Source: Rummeliibacillus stabekisii
Lineage (GTDB): Bacteria > Bacillota > Bacilli > Bacillales_A > Planococcaceae
Assembly: GCF_007988965.1 (NCBI RefSeq)
Contig: NZ_BJVD01000001.1
Span: forward strand, 868,001-932,000
Direction: 5' to 3'
Length of the DNA stretch: 64,000 nt
A program made the translations under genes and the position numbers. Below are positions 19,353 to 28,872 of the stretch, one piece after another. Position 1 is the first letter of the stretch. Every line of letters begins with the position of its first letter. Below the pieces are notes generated by a model, which worked only from the letters and a program-made list of their open reading frames with translations, was not told the origin of the DNA and searched no databases.

Positions 19353-20252
19353 TTAATGAGACATATCCATGCCTTCCATATCCTTATCCTTCATATTCTC
19401 CATATCGTGTTTCCCATGTTTTCCATGTTCCATTGGAGCTGGTCTAAAGGTTAGGTGAGTAGATGAATAACTTTTACGTCCTACAAAAGAAGTTTTTAAT
19501 AGCTTATCGAACTCTTTTTCAGTCAATTTAGGTTCTTTCGCTTTTACATCTTTTATCCATTCATCAAAATCTTTTTGTGACATTGCTTGAGCCTCAAACT
19601 CCATTTGAGCAAAGCCTTCACCGCTAAAGTTTGAATTTCGGCCCATATAAGAACCTTCTTGGTCAGCAGCTAGGTGAATTTTTGTAAGCATATCACTCAT
19701 TGCATATTTTTGACCTGCTAATTGTGGAATCCAAAAACTTGTAATCGGACCGAATGAATATAACCTAAATTCAATTGGTCGGTCTGTCGGGATGTTCACA
19801 TAATTTACAGTTTCAACACCTTGTTCTGGATAGCTAAAGTGCCATTTCCAGTTTGAAGAAGATGCATATATAACGAGCGGTTCTTTATTACCATAACCCT
19901 CTGGTTTCTTTTCAACTTTTGATGTTGTAAACACTGTTACAATCGCAAGTGCTGTAACAATAAGGATTGGTATTACTGTCCAAACAACTTCCAGTACTTT
20001 GCTGCCCTCTTCGTGCGGCGGCTCATAATCTGGCGCTTGTTTTGACGCACGATATTTTGAAAGCATGTTAATCAAAAGAACATATACGACTAATAGAATG
20101 ACAAGCATTACGATAATCGACATTATGATTGTGTTTGACAACGTTCTTGCATTAGGACCTTTTGGATCAAAGATCATCAAAGGCTGACATCCTGATAAAA
20201 CAAGTGTCAAGAATGCCATAACAAAAGGTAAGATTAACACTTTTTTCTTCAT
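19353..20252 (-). CDS. qoxA: Menaquinol oxidase aa3-600 subunit II, lipoprotein
   Basis: Protein of 299 residues with a lipoprotein signal (lipobox LSGC, Cys22), two helices near 40-65 and 92-112, and an extracellular cupredoxin domain. The Cys/His set of the Cu-A site is absent, which separates quinol oxidases from cytochrome c oxidases. The last 28 residues are rich in Met, His and Asp, a possible metal-binding tail. It is the first gene of qoxABCD, with AAGGGAG ahead of the ATG. The aa3 type is supported by ctaA in the same window. Confidence 0.94.
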   Translation of the reverse strand: MKKKVLILPFVMAFLTLVLSGCQPLMIFDPKGPNARTLSNTIIMSIIVMLVILLVVYVLLINMLSKYRASKQAPDYEPPHEEGSKVLEVVWTVIPILIVTALAIVTVFTTSKVEKKPEGYGNKEPLVIYASSSNWKWHFSYPEQGVETVNYVNIPTDRPIEFRLYSFGPITSFWIPQLAGQKYAMSDMLTKIHLAADQEGSYMGRNSNFSGEGFAQMEFEAQAMSQKDFDEWIKDVKAKEPKLTEKEFDKLLKTSFVGRKSYSSTHLTFRPAPMEHGKHGKHDMENMKDKDMEGMDMSH

Positions 20253-20697
20253 AATTTTACTCCCTTCTCAAGAAAACAAATAAAAACATTATAAAGTGTT
20301 TTAATGAATTGTTGGTCCCTTCTAGAAACTAATTTCTACAAGCTTTCCTTTTATAATTGAAAAAACATAAAAGTAAAAGTATAAAACTACTTGTTGAGAC
20401 TTTTTTACATTTCCACTTTATATATAGTAGAAAATAACAACAGCAATTTTAATTCACCTTACTTCCCTATAAATTCAATCATTCTTTTCTTGATTCATAT
20501 GAATTATACTCCAACCGATTTTTATTAAAAGAAAAAAGCACTCATTATCACAATTCATTCAAGGATTTTTGAACGTTGTGTGTATTAACTTTGAACAAAA
20601 TGTGTACGAAGAAAAAAACTAAAATATAGTTCTAAAAAAGGAAAGTTTTTGATGCTTTTTTGCTTTAAATTGAATGCAAAAATTAAAATTTTACAAA
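20253..20697 (-). promoter_or_regulatory. qox upstream region, AT-rich, candidate promoter
   Basis: No gene is seen. A minus-strand TATAAT at 20288-20293 lies 36 bases before qoxA, with only a poor -35 (CCAACA-like) in front. A perfect inverted repeat TAGAAA-CTAA-TTTCTA at 20323-20338 lies just upstream and could be an operator. The remaining 350 bases are AT-rich with no structure I can name. Confidence 0.4.
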
Positions 20698-20735
20698 AAA
20701 TAAAACCCACCAAAGGATGGAATCTTTGATGAGTT
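20698..20735 (-). terminator. Terminator after the SDR gene
   Basis: Minus-strand stem AACTCATCAAAG / CTTTGGTGGGTT (two G-T pairs) around an eight-base loop, followed by a T-rich tail. Confidence 0.75.
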
Positions 20736-20742
20736 TTTACTT

Positions 20743-21525
20743 TTAAAGAGCAGGTGCAGCTCCACCATCTATATTAATGGCAGTACCGCTTACATATGAC
20801 GCTGCATCTGAAGCTAAGAATGTAATCACATTTGCTGCTTCAACAGTGTCCCCAATCCTACCAAGCGGAATGGATTTCCCCACTTCTTTTGAGTATTCTT
20901 CCCAAGATAGCTGTGGTGATTCATGTTTCCACTTTTCTTCTATTTGCGCACTGCGAATTAATCCAATGCAGACAGTATTGACCCTTATGTTTAATGAGCC
21001 TACATCTTTGCTCATCGCATTTGTAAGTGCCATTCCAGCTGCACGGCTTACAGTAGTTGGCAGTGAAGATGCTGGAGGAGTTTTCCCTAAAACGGCAGTA
21101 ACATTTACAATTGATCCTCCACCTGCCGCTTCCATATGTGGAATCGCTGCCTTTGCCGTATGAATTGCGCCAAATAACTTTAAATTCAAATCGCTTTTCC
21201 AAAAGTCTGTATCTACATCTAAAAATGAATGAGCAGCTGAAGTACCCGCATTATTAACTAAAATATTAATTTTTCCATATTTCTGTATGGTTTGCTCGAT
21301 CAGGTTTTGGCAATCTTTTTCATTCGTCACATCTGCGACAACAGCAAATGCCTCTTTTCCTGTCGATTCTTTTATTTCTTTTATCGCTTCATCGAGAGAA
21401 GTTGCCGTACGCGCACATATTACTACTTCTGCTCCCTCTTCAACTAATTTTTTTGCTGTAGCGAGTCCAATACCTTTGCTGCCTCCCGTTACAATCGCTA
21501 CTTTATCTCTTAATTTTAAATCCAT
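20743..21525 (-). CDS. SDR-family protein with altered catalytic residues
   Basis: Rossmann-fold protein of 260 residues. The cofactor loop GGSKGIG (14-20) and NNAG (91-94) are intact, so NAD(P) binding is likely. Where the family has Ser, Tyr and Lys, this protein has Ala144, Thr157 and Arg161 (TTVSRAA in place of YxxSKAA). It may use another mechanism or not be a dehydrogenase. A longer frame opens at 21588, but GGGAG eight bases before the ATG at 21525 sets the start. It stands alone between terminators. Substrate unknown. Confidence 0.8.
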   Translation of the reverse strand: MDLKLRDKVAIVTGGSKGIGLATAKKLVEEGAEVVICARTATSLDEAIKEIKESTGKEAFAVVADVTNEKDCQNLIEQTIQKYGKINILVNNAGTSAAHSFLDVDTDFWKSDLNLKLFGAIHTAKAAIPHMEAAGGGSIVNVTAVLGKTPPASSLPTTVSRAAGMALTNAMSKDVGSLNIRVNTVCIGLIRSAQIEEKWKHESPQLSWEEYSKEVGKSIPLGRIGDTVEAANVITFLASDAASYVSGTAINIDGGAAPAL

Positions 21526-21690
21526 TAACAGCACTCCCTTTTTATAATTCATGCACTCTTTAACTTTACCTTCTCCTACGTCTTTCAAACATTTTTATGC
21601 AGTGAATGCAGGATTTATTAAAGCATCATTAAGAAGTATAGGGTAGGAGACTAACAAGCAACTACATTCGATTTATGACCAGTTTGAAAT

Positions 21691-21737
21691 AAAAAGGGCT
21701 GTAGGCAAACTCAAAAGTTTGAGTTTGATTACAGCCC
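21691..21737 (-). terminator. Terminator after pdhD
   Basis: Minus-strand stem GGGCTGTA / TACAGCCC with an inner CAAACTCAAA/TTTGAGTTTG stem, followed by TTTTT. Confidence 0.88.
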
Positions 21738-21779
21738 ATTCTCTTAATTAATCTATTAAGAGATTTAGATAAGGATAGA

Positions 21780-23195
21780 TTATTTTTTTGCAATAATATG
21801 GATTGGGTTACCAAGCGCAACTTCAGCTGTTTCCATAGTAATTTCGCCTAAAGTTGGGTGTGCGTGAATAGTCATCGCCACATCCTCAAGCGTCATACCT
21901 GCTTCAATCGCTAAACCAATTTCAGCAATCATATCAGAAGCGCCAGAACCAACGATTTGGCCACCTAATAGCAGGCCATCTTCTTTGCGTGCAACTAATT
22001 TCACAAAGCCTTCTGTTTCATTTAATGCTAATGCACGACCGTTTGCAGCGAATGGGAATTTGCCAGTTGAAACTTCAAATCCTTCTTCTTTTGCTTGGTC
22101 TTCAGATAAACCAACAGTAGCCATTTCTGGATCTGTAAAGCATACAGCAGGAATTGCTAAATAATCGACAACAGATTTTTCGCCAGCGATTGCTTCTGCA
22201 GCCACTTTACCTTCATAAGATGCTTTATGAGCAAGTTGTGGTCCAGCAACGATATCACCAATTGCATAGATATTTGGAACGTTTGTGCGGCATTGTTTGT
22301 CAACTTTAATTAAACCGCGTTCGCCAAATTCAATTCCCACTTCTTCTAAGCCCATTTCATCCGTATTCGGACGACGACCAACAGTTACAAGTACGTAATC
22401 TGCTTCTACTGATTTAGCTTCACCATTTACTTCATATTTAACAGTTACGCCTGTTTCAGTTTCTTCAACACCTTGTGCTAAAGCATTTGTTTCGATTGTA
22501 ACGCCTTTTTTCTTAAGACCTTTTTTCACAATAGTAGTCATTTGCTTTTCGAAGCCAGCAAGAATATCTTTACCACCTTCAAGAATTGTTACTTCAGCAC
22601 CTAAGTTTGCATAAGCAGAACCTAATTCTGTACCAATGTAACCGCCGCCAATAACAACTAGTTTGCTAGGAACTTCTTCTAGGTTAAGCGCGCCTGTCGA
22701 ATTTAAGACGCGTTTTGAGAATTTAAAAGTTGGAATTTCAACTGGACGAGAGCCAGTTGCAATAATTACGTTTTTAAAGTTGTATGTTTGTGCAGAGTTT
22801 TCTGTGATAACGCGTAATGAGTTAGCATCATGTAAATATGCTTCGCCTTTTACCACTTCAATATTGTTGCCTTTAAGCAAACCAGAGACGCCGCCAGTTA
22901 ATTTTTTAACTACAGAATCTTTAAATTCTTGCGCTTTTTTGAAGTCTAATTTCACTTCTGAAGCAACGATTCCCATATCATCGGAATGTTTAGCTTTTTC
23001 GAAGCGGTGACCTACAGAGATTAATGCTTTAGATGGGATACAACCTACGTTTAAGCATACACCACCAACATTTTCACGTTCAATTACTGTCACTTTTTGT
23101 CCAGTTTGTGCTGCACGGATTGCTGCAACATATCCACCAGGGCCTGCGCCAATGACAATTGTGTCTGTTTCGATTGGAAAATCTCCTACTACCAT
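21780..23195 (-). CDS. pdhD: Dihydrolipoyl dehydrogenase (pyruvate dehydrogenase E3)
   Basis: FAD-dependent enzyme of 471 residues that reoxidises the lipoyl groups of E2 with NAD. The FAD loop GAGPGG is near 17-22, the redox pair is Cys47/Cys52 in GGVCLNVGC, the NAD loop GGGYIG lies mid-protein, and the C-terminal HAHPTLGE carries the active-site His. GGAGG before the ATG and a 3-base gap to pdhC show co-transcription. It may also serve other 2-oxoacid dehydrogenases. Confidence 0.97.
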   Translation of the reverse strand: MVVGDFPIETDTIVIGAGPGGYVAAIRAAQTGQKVTVIERENVGGVCLNVGCIPSKALISVGHRFEKAKHSDDMGIVASEVKLDFKKAQEFKDSVVKKLTGGVSGLLKGNNIEVVKGEAYLHDANSLRVITENSAQTYNFKNVIIATGSRPVEIPTFKFSKRVLNSTGALNLEEVPSKLVVIGGGYIGTELGSAYANLGAEVTILEGGKDILAGFEKQMTTIVKKGLKKKGVTIETNALAQGVEETETGVTVKYEVNGEAKSVEADYVLVTVGRRPNTDEMGLEEVGIEFGERGLIKVDKQCRTNVPNIYAIGDIVAGPQLAHKASYEGKVAAEAIAGEKSVVDYLAIPAVCFTDPEMATVGLSEDQAKEEGFEVSTGKFPFAANGRALALNETEGFVKLVARKEDGLLLGGQIVGSGASDMIAEIGLAIEAGMTLEDVAMTIHAHPTLGEITMETAEVALGNPIHIIAKK

Positions 23196-23198
23196 TTT

Positions 23199-24551
23199 TT
23201 ACGCCTCCATTAATAATAATTCTGGTTCGCTTAACAAGCGTTTAATATGATTTAACGCATGTTGAGCAGTCGCACCATCAATCATACGATGATCAAAGCT
23301 CAATGATAATGCTAACACAGGTGCAGCTACAATTTCACCATTTTTTATTACAGGTTTTTCTGCAATTCGCCCAATTCCTAGAATTGCGACTTCTGGGTGA
23401 TTAATCACAGGAGTGAACCATTGTCCGCCAGCTGAACCGATATTTGTAATAGAGCATGATGCGCCTTTCATTTCGTTTGGCGCTAGTTTTCCTTCACGAG
23501 CTTTTGTTGCTAACTCGTTAATTTCATTTGACACTGCAAATACAGATTTGCGATCAGCATGTTTAATAACAGGAACAAGCAAGCCTTTTTCTGTATCGGC
23601 TGCAATTCCTATATTGTAATAATGTTTTTGGATAATTTCTTGTGTTGCATCATCTAATGAACGGTTGAAATCAGGGAACTCACGCAATGTGCTGACTAAA
23701 GCTTTTACCACATAAGGAAGGTATGTTAATTTAATACCTTTTTCAGCTGCAGCTTCTTTGAATTTCTTGCGATGTGCCACTAATTCAGTCACATCTACTT
23801 CATCCATCAGCGTTACATGTGGAGCTGTTTGTTTAGAATGCACCATTGCTTTTGCAATTGCACGACGGATACCTGACATTTTTTCACGTGTTTCTGGGAA
23901 ATCACCTTCAGGAATTGCCGGTGTTTTGCTTGTTTCTTGTACTGATTCTTGGCTTGTTGTTGCTTCAACAACTTCAGCTTTTTCTGTTGCTGGTGCAGCT
24001 TTACCGTTTTTAAATGCTTCGATGTCTTCTTTTAATACACGGCCATTTTTACCAGAACCTGAAACTTGTTTAATGTCTACGCCGTTTTCACGTGCAAATT
24101 TACGGACAGATGGCATTGCGATAACACGTGCATTGCCTACTGTTTCTTCTGGCTCTTCTCCTGCTGGAGGAGTTGCTGTTTTTGGCTCTTCTTCTTTAAC
24201 AGCTGGCTCTTTTTCGACTTCTTTGCCTGATTCAGCAGTTGCTTGGACTTGCGCTTCTGTTTCTTCTTCTGCGTCTTCATCTTTATGGCCATGAAGTTCT
24301 AACTCTTCATATCCTGGTGCATCAATTTCAAGCAATACAGTACCAACAGTTGTCAATGTACCCTCTTCAACTAGCACTTTTTCAATTGTTCCTTCTACCG
24401 GAGATGGAATTTCAACAACAGCTTTGTCGTTTTGCACTTCTGCCAATATTGTATCTTCTTCGATCTTATCGCCTGGTTTTACAAACCATTTGACGATTTC
24501 TCCTTCATGGATACCTTCACCAATATCTGGTAATCGGAATTTATATGCCAT
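23199..24551 (-). CDS. pdhC: Pyruvate dehydrogenase E2, dihydrolipoyl acetyltransferase
   Basis: Core enzyme of 450 residues. One N-terminal lipoyl domain with Lys43 in [10 protein letters not shown], an acidic then Ala/Pro/Glu-rich linker (about 80-125), an E1/E3-binding domain ([10 protein letters not shown]...GRVLKEDI), a second Ala/Thr-rich linker, and the catalytic domain ending with DHRMIDG near 420. The single lipoyl domain is usual for Gram-positive E2. It lies between pdhB and pdhD with short gaps and a good AAAGGAG. Confidence 0.97.
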   Translation of the reverse strand: MAYKFRLPDIGEGIHEGEIVKWFVKPGDKIEEDTILAEVQNDKAVVEIPSPVEGTIEKVLVEEGTLTTVGTVLLEIDAPGYEELELHGHKDEDAEEETEAQVQATAESGKEVEKEPAVKEEEPKTATPPAGEEPEETVGNARVIAMPSVRKFARENGVDIKQVSGSGKNGRVLKEDIEAFKNGKAAPATEKAEVVEATTSQESVQETSKTPAIPEGDFPETREKMSGIRRAIAKAMVHSKQTAPHVTLMDEVDVTELVAHRKKFKEAAAEKGIKLTYLPYVVKALVSTLREFPDFNRSLDDATQEIIQKHYYNIGIAADTEKGLLVPVIKHADRKSVFAVSNEINELATKAREGKLAPNEMKGASCSITNIGSAGGQWFTPVINHPEVAILGIGRIAEKPVIKNGEIVAAPVLALSLSFDHRMIDGATAQHALNHIKRLLSEPELLLMEA

Positions 24552-24570
24552 TTTAAGTCACCACTCCTTT

Positions 24571-25548
24571 TTAGAATTCTAAAACTTTTTTAGCTGTAGC
24601 TATAATGTCTTTTGAATTTGGCAACCACACAGCTTCAGCTTGTGGGAACGGATATACAGTGTCAGGTGCTGTAACGCGAAGTACGGGTGCTTCAAGACTT
24701 AAAATAGCGCGTTCCGTAATTTCACTTACTACATTCGCTGCAATACCTGCTTGTTTTTGTGCCTCTTGGACAACGATTGCACGACCTGTTTTTTCAACAG
24801 ATGCAATAATTGTTTCGATATCCAATGGTTGAATTGTTCGTAAATCAACTACTTCAACAGAGTAGTTTTCTTTTTCTAATGCTTCTGCTGCTTTTAAAGA
24901 TTCATGAACCATAGCGCCATAAGCAAAAATAGAAAGATCTTTACCTTCGCGTTTTACATCTGCTTTACCTAGAGGAATAGTGTAAGACTCCTCTGGTACT
25001 TCTTCACGGAATGAGCGGTATAGTTTTAAATGTTCTAAGAAAACAACTGGATCATTGTCGCGAATAGACGAAATTAAAAGCCCTTTAGCATCATATGGAG
25101 TAGAAGGAACAACCACTTTAAGACCTGGTTGAGAAGCGACTAATCCTTCTAAGCTGTCTGAGTGCATTTCTGGTGTATGAACACCTCCGCCAAATGGAGA
25201 ACGGATTGTAACAGGTGCATTTAGGCTGCCACCAGAACGATAGCGCATACGTGCTAATTGACCGCTGATTGAATCCATTACTTCATAGACGAAACCGAAG
25301 AATTGAATTTCAGGAACAGGGCGATATCCTTGTAAAGCTAGACCGATTGAAAGACCGCCAATACCTGATTCTGCTAGTGGTGTATCAAAAACTCGATCCT
25401 CGCCAAACTCTTTTTGAAGACCTTCTGTTGCACGGAAAACCCCTCCGTTGACACCAACGTCTTCACCGAATACTAGCACGTTTTCGTCATCTTTTAGTTC
25501 ACAACGAAGTGCATCTGTAATTGCTTGAATCATTGTCATTTGTGCCAT
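24571..25548 (-). CDS. pdhB: Pyruvate dehydrogenase E1 component, beta subunit
   Basis: Protein of 325 residues, full length for E1 beta. The segments [25 protein letters not shown] (helping bind thiamine diphosphate) and [12 protein letters not shown] are intact. It pairs with E1 alpha to decarboxylate pyruvate and transfer the acetyl group to E2. Its AAAGGAG lies at the end of pdhA, three bases separate the genes, and pdhC follows after 19 bases. Confidence 0.97.
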   Translation of the reverse strand: MAQMTMIQAITDALRCELKDDENVLVFGEDVGVNGGVFRATEGLQKEFGEDRVFDTPLAESGIGGLSIGLALQGYRPVPEIQFFGFVYEVMDSISGQLARMRYRSGGSLNAPVTIRSPFGGGVHTPEMHSDSLEGLVASQPGLKVVVPSTPYDAKGLLISSIRDNDPVVFLEHLKLYRSFREEVPEESYTIPLGKADVKREGKDLSIFAYGAMVHESLKAAEALEKENYSVEVVDLRTIQPLDIETIIASVEKTGRAIVVQEAQKQAGIAANVVSEITERAILSLEAPVLRVTAPDTVYPFPQAEAVWLPNSKDIIATAKKVLEF

Positions 25549-25551
25549 CGG

Positions 25552-26679
<1,128 letters not shown>

Positions 26680-26710
26680 TTATACATCTGTATTACAAAA
26701 TCTAATGAAA

Positions 26711-26738
26711 ATTATAATACAACTATTATTTAAGTCCA
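26711..26738 (-). promoter_or_regulatory. pdhA promoter candidate
   Basis: Minus-strand TGGACT (26733-26738), 16-base spacer, TATAAT (26711-26716), with a 5' leader of about 40 bases to pdhA. Confidence 0.5.
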
Positions 26739-26814
26739 GTATACTGTTTTATAATTTATCGGTCAATGCAAGTAGCAGAGTTAAAAATTCATTCTCATAT
26801 AGTTTATTGCAAGG

Positions 26815-26850
26815 AACCTGTATTATAAAGTGCGAATAACCTGTATTATA
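26815..26850. repeat. 13-bp direct repeat upstream of pdhA
   Basis: AACCTGTATTATA occurs at 26815-26827 and 26838-26850, a period of 23 bp (about two helical turns). This is in the pdhA-def gap, which otherwise shows only promoters; a regulator site is possible. Confidence 0.6.
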
Positions 26851-26948
26851 CTACAGTGATTTTTTCACTACCTTTACTAGCACAGTTCATTCCAATTTAT
26901 TTATTACCTTTTTAATATGTATTAAAACAATGTTTTCATCCTTCCGAG

Positions 26949-26997
26949 GTTCTTTTCTATTGTGGGATTTTGGGTGTGCGTTATAATAGAAAAGAAC
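26949..26997 (+). promoter_or_regulatory. def promoter enclosed by a 13-bp inverted repeat
   Basis: GTTCTTTTCTATT (26949-26961) and AATAGAAAAGAAC (26985-26997) are perfect complements 23 bases apart. Between and across them lie TTGTGG, 16 bases, and TATAAT (26983-26988). Seven or more Ts follow, so the same element looks like a terminator to any transcript entering from upstream. Confidence 0.55.
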
Positions 26998-27019
26998 TTT
27001 TTTTGAAAGGAAGAGCAAA

Positions 27020-27574
27020 ATGATTTTAATGCACGATATTATACGAGAAGGAAATCCAACTTTGCGTGCTGTCGCGAAAAACTTGTCCTTCCCCCTTACA
27101 GAAGAGGAAAAAAAATTAGGTGAAGACCTACTTCAATTTTTGATAAATAGCCAAGACGTAGAATTAGCCGATAAACATGGTTTACGGTCAGGAATTGGAA
27201 TTGCTGCACCTCAAGTAGATGTTTCAAAAAGAATGTTCGCTCTGCATTTACCAGACAGTGCGGGCAAGCAAATCAGCCTAATTGCCGTCAACCCCAAGAT
27301 AGTAAGCCATTCTGTAGAAGAAGCATACGTTCCTTCTGGTGAAGGATGCCTTTCAGTAGACCGTGATGTGCCCGGCTATGTACCTCGACCAGCACGCATT
27401 ACGGTCAAATTTTTCACTCTTGATGGTGAAGAAAAGAAAATGCGGTTAAAAGGATTGCCAGCTATTGCTTTCCAACATGAGTTGGATCACTTAAATGGTG
27501 TAATGTTTTATGATCACATTAATAAAGAGAATCCATTTGAAAAGAAACCAAATGCCAGTCCGCTGGAAGATTAA
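27020..27574 (+). CDS. def: Peptide deformylase
   Basis: Metalloenzyme of 184 residues that removes the formyl group from nascent N-termini. Motif 1 GIGIAAPQ (58-65), motif 2 EGCLS (108-112, Cys metal ligand) and motif 3 HELDH (153-157, two His ligands and catalytic Glu) are intact. The extra insert before motif 2 marks the Gram-positive type 2 form, like DefB (YkrB) of B. subtilis. AAAGGAAG precedes the ATG. The position next to pdhA and ykrA matches Bacillus. Confidence 0.96.
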   Translation: MILMHDIIREGNPTLRAVAKNLSFPLTEEEKKLGEDLLQFLINSQDVELADKHGLRSGIGIAAPQVDVSKRMFALHLPDSAGKQISLIAVNPKIVSHSVEEAYVPSGEGCLSVDRDVPGYVPRPARITVKFFTLDGEEKKMRLKGLPAIAFQHELDHLNGVMFYDHINKENPFEKKPNASPLED

Positions 27575-27613
27575 AAAAAACGGACTTGATGAACCTTCAT
27601 CAAGTCCGTTTTT
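27575..27613. terminator. Bidirectional terminator between def and ykrA
   Basis: 14-bp perfect stem ACGGACTTGATGAA / TTCATCAAGTCCGT with a two-base loop, A-run before and T-run after. Confidence 0.9.
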
Positions 27614-27616
27614 CAT

Positions 27617-28390
27617 TTACCATAATCCCAGTTTTTTCATGGCTTTAGATAAGCCATCGTCATCCACATGATCTGTAACAAACGTCGCTGCTTCTTTAGC
27701 TTTCGGATGCCCATTTCCCATCGCTACGCTTGTCCCTGCTGCTTGCAGCATTTCCACGTCATTTAATCCATCTCCAAATGCAATGGCATCTTCTATTTCA
27801 AATTCAGTATGCTCTAAAAATTGCTGAATGCCATATGCTTTTGAAACATCTTTATTTATTACATCAACTGAAAACTCATGCCAACGAATCAATTTCAGCT
27901 CAGGAAATAGGTTTGCATATCGTTCCTCCCCATGCTCGTCAACATACAATAATATTTGATACGTATTGGATTGTTTATAATATTCAGCGTCCACTTCCGG
28001 CATAGGATAGAATAAGGAATCCATGCTTGTACGTACTTTGACATCGTCCTTAGCTGCTGATGTCATCCTCGCATCATCCAAAAATACAACAGGATTATTC
28101 TCTTCCTCTGCTTGGACCACCAGTTTCTCCACTATCTCCATGGGAATCGGTCTTTCAGATATCACTTTTCCTTTATAAACGACATACTGCCCGTTAAAGC
28201 TTATGAATGAATTTAGGCCAAGCTCCTCTAATACAGGTTTTAGGAAGAACGGAGAGCGACCTGTCGCAATGACGGCTTCATGTCCGTTTTCCTCAGCTTT
28301 TTTGATTGCCTCAAATGTTGCAGGGGGCAATTTTTTCTCCGAATTGTATAACGTACCATCAATATCAAAAAATAAAATTTTCTTATCCAC
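27617..28390 (-). CDS. ykrA: Cof-type HAD hydrolase YkrA
   Basis: HAD-superfamily phosphatase of 257 residues. Motif I DIDGTL (9-14), motif II ATGRS, and motif IV GDGLNDVEML are intact; a type C2 cap lies between. Such enzymes act on sugar phosphates or nucleotides such as FMN precursors, but the substrate here is unknown. The start is a GTG with GGGAT seven bases upstream. The gene converges with def, as ykrA and ykrB are neighbours in Bacillus. Confidence 0.88.
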   Translation of the reverse strand: MDKKILFFDIDGTLYNSEKKLPPATFEAIKKAEENGHEAVIATGRSPFFLKPVLEELGLNSFISFNGQYVVYKGKVISERPIPMEIVEKLVVQAEEENNPVVFLDDARMTSAAKDDVKVRTSMDSLFYPMPEVDAEYYKQSNTYQILLYVDEHGEERYANLFPELKLIRWHEFSVDVINKDVSKAYGIQQFLEHTEFEIEDAIAFGDGLNDVEMLQAAGTSVAMGNGHPKAKEAATFVTDHVDDDGLSKAMKKLGLW

Positions 28391-28429
28391 TTGTTAATCC
28401 CAACCTTTCTATCTGTTAAGTGAATTTTC

Positions 28430-28458
28430 TTTACATTTTCTTTTTAAATGAATATAAT
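28430..28458 (+). promoter_or_regulatory. Promoter of the 23-codon gene
   Basis: TTTACA (28430-28435), 17-base spacer, TATAAT (28453-28458), close to consensus. The expected start point near 28465 leaves only about 15 bases before the ATG, with AAGGAG at the very 5' end. Confidence 0.7.
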
Positions 28459-28479
28459 AGGGGCAAGGAGTGATCTGCC

Positions 28480-28551
28480 ATGTTCAAACGTCTTAAAAAA
28501 CAATTGTTGAAAAGGCTTCGTGGCTTGCTCGAGAAAAAAACGATCGCTTAA
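28480..28551 (+). CDS. Predicted 23-residue cationic amphipathic peptide
   Basis: Short frame starting at ATG 28480 with AAGGAG ten bases upstream, ending at TAA 28549-28551. The peptide has ten Lys/Arg, and Leu at 5, 9, 10, 13, 16 and 17, so it would form a basic amphipathic helix (start MFKRLKKQLLKRLRG). A near-consensus promoter and a terminator frame it tightly, giving a transcript of about 120 bases. I do not recognise a family. It might be a peptide gene, a toxin-like peptide, or a small RNA whose frame is incidental. Confidence 0.5.
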   Translation: MFKRLKKQLLKRLRGLLEKKTIA

Positions 28552-28560
28552 AGTTATGTT

Positions 28561-28586
28561 GCCCTTCATATTTTGAAGGGCTTTTC
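28561..28586 (+). terminator. Terminator of the 23-codon gene
   Basis: GCCCTTCA / TGAAGGGC stem with a five-base loop followed by TTTTCTTTATTTT. Confidence 0.85.
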
Positions 28587-28659
28587 TTTATTTTAGTTTA
28601 CCTACGTGCTAATATAAAGGAAATGAATTTATTTTGAACGTGTTAAAGGAGAGCAAACA

Positions 28660-28869
28660 ATGATTTATAAAGTATATTATCAAGAAAATATCCTTGAAGT
28701 GCCTGTTCGCGAAAACACTAAAAGCTTGTATATTGAAGCTGATGAAGTGCGCGAAGTCCGCGAGAAGCTTCAAGGCCGCGGTTATAACATCGAGTATATC
28801 CAATCGCTTGAAGGAAACTACTTGGAATATGAAAAAGCAAGCGAAGATTTCAAATTGGAGAATATCTAA
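28660..28869 (+). CDS. rpoY: RNA polymerase epsilon subunit RpoY
   Basis: Small protein of 69 residues, the epsilon subunit of Firmicutes RNA polymerase, which folds like a phage Gp2-type protein. The family pattern runs from YKVYYQ at the start to NYLEYEK near the end. AAAGGAG at good spacing precedes the ATG. Only three bases separate it from rnjA, the same pairing as ykzG-rnjA in Bacillus, so they form an operon. Confidence 0.93.
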   Translation: MIYKVYYQENILEVPVRENTKSLYIEADEVREVREKLQGRGYNIEYIQSLEGNYLEYEKASEDFKLENI

Positions 28870-28872
28870 TTA

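Noticed and set aside
16490-20252. Cytochrome c oxidase (ctaCDEF) instead of quinol oxidase
   Set aside because: Subunit II lacks the Cu-A Cys/His ligands and any heme c motif; subunit sizes fit qoxABCD.
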